A stretch of DNA of 25,135 nucleotides from a virus: positions 1-25,135 of the IMG/VR virus record IMGVR_UViG_3300044844_000817. One strand, 5' to 3'. Position numbers and translations under genes: made by a program. Under the pieces are notes generated by a model. The model ran no database searches and had not been told where the DNA came from. It saw only the letters and a list, made by a program, of their open reading frames with translations. Positions 16,312 to 21,267 of this stretch are shown here, piece after piece. The number at the start of each line of letters is the position of its first letter. The first letter of the stretch is position 1.

Positions 16312-16503
16312 TTAGTTTGTTTCTAATGCCGTAGCATTGCCGGTTAATAAATTATCGCTCGTACAGAGCTGTTTTCTGCCGATTTGTAAGAACACAACGG
16401 CCTGAATTGCAAAAAGTACCTCATAATCACTTTCGCTTAACTTTTCAGGTAATTCCATCCCAACAGATCGGCAGTCTTCAATTAGTTGTTGCAGATTATT
16501 CAT
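16312..16503 (-). CDS. 63-aa small protein, unknown function
   Basis: A short, mostly helical protein beginning MNNLQQLIEDCRSVGMELPE, with a middle hydrophobic stretch (YEVLFAIQAVVFLQIG) too amphipathic to call a membrane segment with certainty. There is no separate ribosome binding site. The ATG overlaps the upstream stop in an ATGA, so expression should depend on translational coupling. Part of the small-gene run transcribed leftward. Confidence 0.55.
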   Translation of the reverse strand: MNNLQQLIEDCRSVGMELPEKLSESDYEVLFAIQAVVFLQIGRKQLCTSDNLLTGNATALETN

Positions 16504-16652
16504 CCCAGGCTTTTCAGGTACTCGTCCGCTAACGCGTTGGCCATATTAATAATACGCTCTGGGTAACGATCCGTTCCGTTGTTTAGCAGCTCAGGGTTAC
16601 TGGCTAGGCTGTGCATAAAACTTAAAACTAACTCTTGTCTAGTTTGAGCCAT
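16500..16652 (-). CDS. 50-aa small protein, unknown function
   Basis: The ATG at 16652 is preceded by AAAGGAGG with a seven-base gap, one of the best ribosome binding sites in the region. The product is a small helical protein, MAQTRQELVLSFMHSLASNP at the start and NMANALADEYLKSLG at the end, without membrane or signal features. It overlaps the genes on both sides (14 bases upstream, ATGA downstream). I do not recognise the family. Confidence 0.6.
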   Translation of the reverse strand: MAQTRQELVLSFMHSLASNPELLNNGTDRYPERIINMANALADEYLKSLG

Positions 16653-16881
16653 CTTCCGCCTCCTTTGCTAGGTCTTCCTCTAACTCTGCCTTGGCGGCCT
16701 GATCTTGCGCTTGCTTGGCCAACACGGCTTGCTGATGTAACGCTGCCTGCGCTAAGTGCACGGACGTCACCTCACGCTGCACTGACAAGACAGCAAACAT
16801 CTCGTCTAGGTTAACACCCTCTTGATAAGCCTGGTGCATCGCGTCTGCAATTAAGGTTGCTGCGGTTGTGTATCCACTCAT
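16639..16881 (-). CDS. 80-aa Ala/Gln-rich helical protein, unknown function
   Basis: The protein has an N-terminal globular-looking half (MSGYTTAATLIADAMHQAY and following) and a C-terminal helix dominated by Ala, Gln, Lys and Glu (about 45-78), likely a coiled coil. The ATG follows AAGGAG with a suitable gap. It overlaps both neighbouring genes by a few bases, consistent with one polycistronic message. Function unknown. Confidence 0.62.
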   Translation of the reverse strand: MSGYTTAATLIADAMHQAYQEGVNLDEMFAVLSVQREVTSVHLAQAALHQQAVLAKQAQDQAAKAELEEDLAKEAEDGSN

Positions 16882-17069
16882 TTTGTTTCTCCTTGTTTAC
16901 GTTGTTGGGCTTTTAAAAGTAGTTCTCGTAGTTCTTTCAGTTGCTCTTTAGTCATAAGTTCCCTTGCTAGTTTCAATTCGTTTTTCAAATCCATAATTAT
17001 ATAATGGTCTGACGCCATGCCCTCTGTTAGAAAGCGGATGTGTTCCGTTAGTTTCCATTCCTCACTCAT
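16878..17069 (-). CDS. 63-aa charged helical protein, unknown function
   Basis: I start at ATG 17069 (MSEEWKLTEHIRF), which overlaps the upstream stop in an ATGA and has CAGGAC before it. An in-frame ATG at 17126 would add 19 residues but would run deep into the upstream gene. The C-terminal half is a Leu/Lys/Glu helix (ELKLARELMTKEQLKELREL) with heptad spacing, probably a coiled coil for self-association or partner binding. No known domain recognised. Confidence 0.58.
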   Translation of the reverse strand: MSEEWKLTEHIRFLTEGMASDHYIIMDLKNELKLARELMTKEQLKELRELLLKAQQRKQGETK

Positions 17070-17281
17070 ACTGTCCTGCCTATATATGTTGCCTTGCTGT
17101 CCTTGAATTGGACCTCCACGCTGCATGGTGACCCCTTAGTGTTGTTTACTAGTTCAAATATACCGTACGCCAGCGCGCTCAATAAAACAAAAAATAACAC
17201 GGTGACAACTACAGCCTTGTCTCCACTTCTTGAGCAGTCGCAGTCACGGCCTTGGTTGCAATCCCCCTTAGTACATGGCAT
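17066..17281 (-). CDS. 71-aa single-span membrane protein with Cys-rich N-terminus
   Basis: The short N-terminus carries four cysteines in a C-x5-C-x5-C-D-C pattern (CTKGDCNQGRDCDC). It is followed by one clear membrane segment (about residues 23-45, VVVTVLFFVLLSALAYGIFEL) and a polar C-terminal tail with one more Cys. An AAGGAG seven bases upstream supports ATG 17281. The Cys cluster before the span could bind metal or be lipid-modified or disulfide-linked, depending on topology. Together with the next membrane protein it may be a pair. Function unknown. Confidence 0.62.
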   Translation of the reverse strand: MPCTKGDCNQGRDCDCSRSGDKAVVVTVLFFVLLSALAYGIFELVNNTKGSPCSVEVQFKDSKATYIGRTV

Positions 17282-17460
17282 TATTTATCTCCTTGTTTAG
17301 ACATTACGTGGCACTCAGGCTGGTAGTTTACAATCTGCCAGTCGGTGCATACCCATTTGCCTGTGTTAGTTGGATTATTGTCGAGTATGGCTGCAATAAG
17401 CAGTGCTGTTCCAAGTGCACCCATAATGGCTCCTATTAAACATGCATTAAACTCAGACAT
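17281..17460 (-). CDS. 59-aa small membrane protein, unknown function
   Basis: The product starts MSEFNACLIGAIMGALGTAL and has a single Gly-rich hydrophobic span (about residues 7-27), then a polar tail with two cysteines (WVCTDW, PECHVM) likely on the far side of the membrane. Two adjacent ATGs exist at 17463 and 17460; the second is better spaced from AAGGAG. The stop overlaps the ATG of the next membrane protein by one base, so the two are probably made together. Phage genes of this shape can be holin-like, superinfection-exclusion or just accessory; nothing in the sequence decides. Confidence 0.58.
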   Translation of the reverse strand: MSEFNACLIGAIMGALGTALLIAAILDNNPTNTGKWVCTDWQIVNYQPECHVMSKQGDK

Positions 17461-17857
17461 CATTCTTCTCCTTTAATGCTTGTTCAACAGCACGACCATA
17501 ATCAATAAGACCTAATATATGATTCAAATCACATTGCTGACTAAGGTTAAAAATTTCTTTATCCGTTAATCCTTGCCATGCTGGTTGTTCTGGTGCTTCT
17601 TTAAACTCACTATCCCTAGCAATGCGTTCTTCTATGGTATGTTTCCAATCCCTTGTTAGTGGTTGTTCTAGTGCTTCACCTGTCATGCAACATTTACCTG
17701 TCATTTTGCAAGTTATTACATCTGTTGTTGTCATAGGTTCAGGTTCTAGTGCTTCTTTGCAAGCGTTGATTGCTTCTTTCCATTTACTTTCACTTACACA
17801 ATCTACATTCAAATCCAATACTTCAATCGCCATCTTTAATGCTTCGTCTTTAGTCAC
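17453..17857 (-). CDS. 134-aa phage hypothetical protein with Ala-Leu-Glu repeats
   Basis: I prefer GTG 17857 (MTKDEALKMAIEVLDLN), which overlaps the upstream stop as GTGACTAA; the longer frame from ATG 17887 would overlap the upstream gene by 38 bases. The protein has a helical N-terminus, then EALEPEP and EALEQPL repeats, a cluster of cysteines (CKMTGKCCM), and a later segment (EQPAWQGLTDKEIFNLSQQC). The EALEQP / WQGLTD(K/E)EI pattern occurs in many phage proteins of unknown function and looks modular, built from short shuffled units. No catalytic motif is visible. Confidence 0.6.
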   Translation of the reverse strand: MTKDEALKMAIEVLDLNVDCVSESKWKEAINACKEALEPEPMTTTDVITCKMTGKCCMTGEALEQPLTRDWKHTIEERIARDSEFKEAPEQPAWQGLTDKEIFNLSQQCDLNHILGLIDYGRAVEQALKEKNDV

Positions 17858-18020
17858 CTTTGTCCACCTTGTCCAGCTCGTCGTCATTCATTTCAAGCAC
17901 GTCAATCCATGTAGGCTCTTCAGGCTTGCGAAAGATGGCGTCAAAATTGTCGTCAAAAGATTTAGACTTCTTCTTGGTGATTATTTTGTCACCAGTAATT
18001 GGGTTACGGTTATTGGCCAT
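17850..18020 (-). CDS. 56-aa small acidic protein, unknown function
   Basis: The ATG at 18020 is preceded by AAGGGGG. The product starts MANNRNPITGDKIITKKK and ends MNDDELDKVDKGD, with a basic N-terminal third and an acidic C-terminal third. No membrane segment. It overlaps the upstream gene by 11 bases and the downstream GTG start by 8. I do not recognise it; the charge asymmetry could suit a nucleic-acid or protein-binding adaptor. Confidence 0.6.
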   Translation of the reverse strand: MANNRNPITGDKIITKKKSKSFDDNFDAIFRKPEEPTWIDVLEMNDDELDKVDKGD

Positions 18021-18387
18021 TTAGTACCCCCTTAATTCTTCTGCCCTTGGGCGGTTCAATGTCTGTGTACCCCATACGAAGGCCAAGCTGCATGTTGCCA
18101 ACGTACTGCTCTGGAATTATCACCGGATCAATCTTGTTAGAGCGCTCCTTGCTTTCGTCTTTCGTTACAGAGTAGTAGGTGTTCCTACCCACGCCGTACT
18201 TAAACACCATCCCCTCGGAAACAAGCATCTGCATGCTGTACTGAATGTCAGACCGGCTAAAGCCTTGGTCCATTAAACTTCTACCGCTACGGTTAGCAAT
18301 CAGCAACTCTGCATAAAGGGCCATCCTTACCTTAGCTAGGTCTTCAGACGACGATATAGACTTAATAAACGAGGCTACATTATCCAT
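18010..18387 (-). CDS. 125-aa winged-helix-like DNA-binding protein
   Basis: I start at ATG 18387 (MDNVASFIKSISSSEDLAK). The frame is open further upstream, but that extension lies over the preceding gene and reads like out-of-frame sequence. The central part, GRSLMDQGFSRSDIQYSMQM then LVSEGMVFKYGVGRNTYYSV, has the helix-turn-helix-wing spacing of winged-helix proteins: a recognition helix followed by a two-strand wing with a basic turn. The C-terminal tail (about 75-125) is basic and Pro-containing. A role in transcription control of the phage early genes is plausible but inferred. Confidence 0.6.
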   Translation of the reverse strand: MDNVASFIKSISSSEDLAKVRMALYAELLIANRSGRSLMDQGFSRSDIQYSMQMLVSEGMVFKYGVGRNTYYSVTKDESKERSNKIDPVIIPEQYVGNMQLGLRMGYTDIEPPKGRRIKGVLNGQ

Positions 18388-18551
18388 AGCAGCGCACCCA
18401 AGGCGACCAAGCAAACCATAATCCAGCGGCCGGTGTAAAGGCGTAAGTGATCTGCATCCCAGTGGTCTTCCTCTACAAACGTTGCGCCTGACCACTCGTC
18501 CTGGCGATTGAAGTGGTAGTTGCTCTTATCCCACGGCTCACGGTAGTTCAT
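18375..18551 (-). CDS. 58-aa protein with C-terminal membrane anchor
   Basis: An ATG at 18551 follows GAGGAG with a good gap. The product starts MNYREPWDKSNYHFNRQDEW, rich in aromatic and charged residues, and ends in a hydrophobic stretch (WIMVCLVALGALLWIM) that should anchor it as a tail-anchored membrane protein with the polar part in the cytoplasm. It overlaps both neighbours by 13-14 bases. Function unknown. Confidence 0.6.
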   Translation of the reverse strand: MNYREPWDKSNYHFNRQDEWSGATFVEEDHWDADHLRLYTGRWIMVCLVALGALLWIM

Positions 18552-18717
18552 TTAGTTTCTCCTCAAGCGCCTTAACACGGTGATCTAAGTTCTGCACTAT
18601 GTTAATTAATACGCCAATGTTGTTGTGTATGCCATTCATTATGGCGTCCTGTTTTTCTTTCTCGGTCATTCCTGCACCTACGTGTTCCATCTGTTTAACG
18701 TAATCAATCTGTACCAT
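18538..18717 (-). CDS. 59-aa helical/coiled-coil protein, unknown function
   Basis: Starts MVQIDYVKQMEHVGAGMTEK and ends in a heptad-like helix (NLDHRVKALEEKLNELP), typical of a short trimeric or dimeric coiled coil. A modest AAGGGAC site precedes ATG 18717. It overlaps the genes on both sides by 14 bases. No known domain recognised. Confidence 0.55.
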   Translation of the reverse strand: MVQIDYVKQMEHVGAGMTEKEKQDAIMNGIHNNIGVLINIVQNLDHRVKALEEKLNELP

Positions 18718-18820
18718 TTTCTTTGTCCCTTTGCGCCATGCGCATCTCTAGTTGTTCAAACTCTTTACGAGCCTCTTGTATTTGACGGATAATTTCTGCT
18801 AACTGTTCGTTAAGATCCAT
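18704..18820 (-). CDS. 38-aa helical small protein
   Basis: A very short frame, MDLNEQLAEIIRQIQEARKE at the start, almost wholly a charged amphipathic helix. AGGTGG upstream of ATG 18820 is an acceptable ribosome binding site and overlaps the previous gene's stop. It overlaps the next gene by 14 bases in the same style as its neighbours, which is the main reason to accept it. Could be a small coiled-coil partner of the next protein. Confidence 0.5.
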   Translation of the reverse strand: MDLNEQLAEIIRQIQEARKEFEQLEMRMAQRDKENGTD

Positions 18821-18830
18821 GTCGGCCCAC

Positions 18831-19148
18831 CTATTGCGTTAAATTATTCATGCTGCGCCAAGCGTTGACGTAAGCAGAAATGTTATTGCTGGTAGCAAGC
18901 TCTTCCAATGTTGCTGACTTAAGTAGTAACTTGCCATTAACAAGTTGCGTTGCGTATGCCCCACTAAATGTTTTTGGGCGATCAGTACGTGCACGATAAC
19001 TAAATGTGTCAGTCTGTTTGCGTAATGTTTTAATGCCTTTGATCTTACAAAGCTCTTCAAAGGTAACTTCTTTATACTCTTCAGTTATCTTGCCGTAATA
19101 GTCTTCAAAGCGACCAACAAGTATTTTAAATTTTGATTTAATTGTCAT
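18831..19148 (-). CDS. 105-aa hypothetical phage protein, possible nucleic-acid binding
   Basis: ATG 19148 is chosen because GGGG sits seven bases upstream and it leaves a ten-base gap to the previous stop; the frame extends 14 codons further into the previous gene. The product starts MTIKSKFKILVGRFEDYYGK and contains KGIKTLRKQTDTFSYRART, and a C-terminal helix pair. It is moderately basic with no membrane segment. I do not recognise the family. Confidence 0.58.
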   Translation of the reverse strand: MTIKSKFKILVGRFEDYYGKITEEYKEVTFEELCKIKGIKTLRKQTDTFSYRARTDRPKTFSGAYATQLVNGKLLLKSATLEELATSNNISAYVNAWRSMNNLTQ

Positions 19149-19158
19149 GTCAATCCCC

Positions 19159-19590
19159 TTACTTAATGTGTACGATTTGAAGTTTACCAAGCTCGCGCAA
19201 CGCTTTAAACTCTAGCATGTTTTCCAATAGGTTAACTGCTGTGTTTTTGTAAGGCTTGTCCCAACGGCCGACGTTGATGTCGATATAAAACGCGGTGTTG
19301 AAGTAGTCTGTCATTGCGTCTGAGTTGTCGTACCAGTCGCCGGTATTTTTGATGGTGTTTAGTACGTGGTTTAAGAATAACCTCGCCTTACCAGTATGGT
19401 TCTTGTCTATGTGGTAAACATTGACTTGTGTGTAATCGGAACCGAAGTCAATGTCACCGGCGGAAATGTTTACAACCAAGGTTGACTTGTTAGAACTGCG
19501 AGCGATCGTAGCCTTAACACCGTAACTTTTAAATATAGGTTTTAATGCTGCACTAATGTTTAATTTTGTTTCGTTTGATACATAAGCCAT
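19159..19590 (-). CDS. 143-aa hypothetical protein, first gene after the small-gene promoter
   Basis: ATG 19590 is supported by AAGGAG eight bases upstream; the frame extends to 19638 but without a site. The sequence MAYVSNETKLNISAALKPIF, the GVKATIARSSNKSTLVVNIS segment, and GDWYDNSDAMTDYFNTAFYI suggest a compact alpha/beta fold. I have a vague memory of similar sequences as domains attached to large mobile-element proteins, not strong enough to name. It is the promoter-proximal gene of the small-gene run, so it may be made early and in quantity. Confidence 0.62.
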   Translation of the reverse strand: MAYVSNETKLNISAALKPIFKSYGVKATIARSSNKSTLVVNISAGDIDFGSDYTQVNVYHIDKNHTGKARLFLNHVLNTIKNTGDWYDNSDAMTDYFNTAFYIDINVGRWDKPYKNTAVNLLENMLEFKALRELGKLQIVHIK

Positions 19591-19620
19591 TTTTAATTCT
19601 CCTTTTACTTTTAACCTTAT

Positions 19621-19643
19621 ATTGTGTTGCCCAACCACAAAAA
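19621..19643 (-). promoter_or_regulatory. Operator-like palindrome just downstream of promoter A
   Basis: ATTGTG (19621-19626) and CACAA(AAA) (19636-19643) form an inverted repeat with a nine-base centre. Its right edge is two bases from the -10, so the predicted transcription start falls inside it. The same arrangement occurs at promoter B (23647-23671). Confidence 0.5.
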
Positions 19644-19645
19644 CG

Positions 19646-19673
19646 ATTATACAGAGTGTTGAGGGAAACGCAA
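19646..19673 (-). promoter_or_regulatory. Promoter A: sigma70-like promoter for the small-gene run
   Basis: On the minus strand TTGCGT (19673-19668), a 16-base spacer and a perfect TATAAT (19651-19646) lie between the helicase stop and the 143-aa gene. It would produce a leader of about 50 bases before ATG 19590. Confidence 0.65.
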
Positions 19674-19677
19674 CACT
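19655..19677. promoter_or_regulatory. Second inverted repeat over the -35 of promoter A
   Basis: AGTGTTG (19655-19661) and CAACACT (19671-19677) are perfect seven-base arms with a nine-base centre, covering the -35 and spacer and touching the helicase stop. GTGTTG recurs at 19624-19629, 32 bases away (about three helical turns). A repressor operator is likely; a weak terminator hairpin for the helicase gene is the alternative, but no T-run follows. Confidence 0.45.
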
Positions 19678-21017
19678 TATTTTTGTACTTTTAACGCATT
19701 TAGTAAATTATTTTGTACGGCACCCTTCAAACTCAGTACTGATACCACTCGCTCGTCTATCGTACCGCTAGCGATGATGTGAATAATTCGCACTGGGCGC
19801 TGCTGGCCTTGCCTGTGCAGCCGCGCGTTGAACTGCTGGTAGTGGCCAAGTGACCACGTCAAGCCAAACCAAACGGCCAGGCAGCCGCCGTCTTGTAGGT
19901 TTAGTCCGTGCCCGGCAGACTGTGGGTGCGCAAACATTAGTTTGATCTTACCCTGCTGCCAACGCACGACGGTGTTGGGGTCCTTGTCTAACGCGACGCC
20001 GCTAGGGAACCGCTGCTGCAGCTTGGCCAGGTCGTGCTTAAAGTTGTACGCGACCAAGATGTTCTCACCGCTGTTGTTCTCAATGATCTCGGCTAGGGCG
20101 TCCAGCTTAACGTCGTGGATGTTGGTCCAGTTGTGGTGCTCGTCGGTGTAGATGGCGCCGTTGGCGTACTGCAGCAGCTTGCCCGCTAACACTGCCGCGT
20201 TCATGGCCTCAATCTCTTCGCCGTCGGGCAAGGTCGCCAGTAGCGTGGTCTCGAAGTCCTTGTACTCGCGCAGCGTGGCCGGCGGTAAGTCTACGGCCTC
20301 AACCAAACTTATCCGATCAGGCAGCTCAAGGTAGTCCTCGCTGCTCATGCTCAAGACCTTGTCCCTAAGCAGGTCGTGTATCTTGCCGGCGCTACCCTCA
20401 CGCAGTGTGAAGTTGTAGCCCATGTAGTCCTTCTCGAAGAACCGGTCCTTGTAGGATGTCATCGTCCTACCTAGGCGCTCACCGAAGTCAATCAGGTACA
20501 TCTGCGCCCAGACATCGAGTAGGCCATTGGGCGACGGGGTGCCTGACAGTAGGACCATGTGTGTCGTGTCTGGCAGCACCTTGCGTAGCGCCCTAAAGCG
20601 CTTAGAGCTAGCGTTCTTGAACGAGTCAGACTCGTCGACCACCACGCAATCAAAGCGCCACTTCTTCTGCGACTTAACTAGCCACTCGACGTTCTCACGG
20701 TTGATCACGAAGACGTCAGCGTCTTGCATAAGCGCCGTCAGCCGCTGCCGCTCGTTACCCGTGCAGACGCTAATCTTTAAGTGCTTGGTGTGCTCCCACA
20801 GCTCGGCCTCTTGCGCCCAGACGCTGTTGGCCACGCGTAGTGGCGCGATGATTAGCGTCTTATGTATCGTGAACGAGTCTATCAAGTCGTTGACGGCCGT
20901 CAGCGTTGAGATGGTCTTGCCTAGACCCATCGAGATGGCTAGCAGGCAGCGCTTCTGCTGCTTGATAAAATTAATCGCGTGCAGCTGGTACTGGTGTAGA
21001 TCACTCAGGGAACGCAT
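19677..21017 (-). CDS. SNF2-family DEAD/DEAH-like helicase/translocase
   Basis: The 446-aa protein is an ATP-driven DNA translocase of superfamily 2. Visible motifs from ATG 21017: the Q/Ia-like start LHQYQLHAINF, Walker A MGLGKT (30-35), IIAPLRVANSVW, Walker B DESD (128-131) in place of DEAH, LLSGTPSPNG (motif III), and in the second RecA domain the motif V/VI run QSAGHGLNLQ and QFNARLHRQGQQRPVR with arginine fingers. Length and motif order match the compact phage SNF2-like helicases found beside VRR-NUC nucleases. I choose ATG 21017 because the frame above it overlaps the nuclease gene and is not family-like; overlap is then 17 bases. Its role is probably replication or recombination, working with the adjacent polymerase and nucleases. 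Confidence 0.9.
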   Translation of the reverse strand: MRSLSDLHQYQLHAINFIKQQKRCLLAISMGLGKTISTLTAVNDLIDSFTIHKTLIIAPLRVANSVWAQEAELWEHTKHLKISVCTGNERQRLTALMQDADVFVINRENVEWLVKSQKKWRFDCVVVDESDSFKNASSKRFRALRKVLPDTTHMVLLSGTPSPNGLLDVWAQMYLIDFGERLGRTMTSYKDRFFEKDYMGYNFTLREGSAGKIHDLLRDKVLSMSSEDYLELPDRISLVEAVDLPPATLREYKDFETTLLATLPDGEEIEAMNAAVLAGKLLQYANGAIYTDEHHNWTNIHDVKLDALAEIIENNSGENILVAYNFKHDLAKLQQRFPSGVALDKDPNTVVRWQQGKIKLMFAHPQSAGHGLNLQDGGCLAVWFGLTWSLGHYQQFNARLHRQGQQRPVRIIHIIASGTIDERVVSVLSLKGAVQNNLLNALKVQK

Positions 21018-21267
21018 CGACCTGCTCCATAGTAGAGATAACCCTGACGTCGCAGCCGAACGCACGACGGATGTCGTGGTCACGCAGCTGCAGCTCAGTC
21101 GGCTTGGCGCCAGGCTTCTTTAGTTCAACAAAGATAATCTTGCCGCCAGGCAGCGTGACAATTCGATCAGGCACCGAGCGCTTGGCGGGTGACGTGAACT
21201 TCTCAGCCATGCCGCCTAGTGACTTAACCCGCTTAACAAACGCCTTCTCTATGTCGCGCTCTAGCAT
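21001..21267 (-). CDS. VRR-NUC domain nuclease
   Basis: An 88-aa stand-alone VRR-NUC protein of the PD-(D/E)xK nuclease superfamily. Glu7 in the first helix, Asp34 in SVPDRIV, and Glu48-x-Lys50 in FVELKKPGAKPT form the expected metal-binding active site, followed by the family's LQLRDHD helix. Phage versions of this size act on branched or junction DNA in replication and recombination. The ATG overlaps the polymerase stop by one base (TAATG), and the 3' end overlaps the helicase start, so polymerase, nuclease and helicase are one translational unit. Confidence 0.9.
   Translation of the reverse strand: MLERDIEKAFVKRVKSLGGMAEKFTSPAKRSVPDRIVTLPGGKIIFVELKKPGAKPTELQLRDHDIRRAFGCDVRVISTMEQVDAFPE

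Noticed and set aside
20527-21123. Long plus-strand frame opposite the helicase and nuclease genes
   Set aside because: The minus strand carries complete helicase and nuclease motifs. The plus frame is Ser/Thr/Leu-rich shadow sequence.
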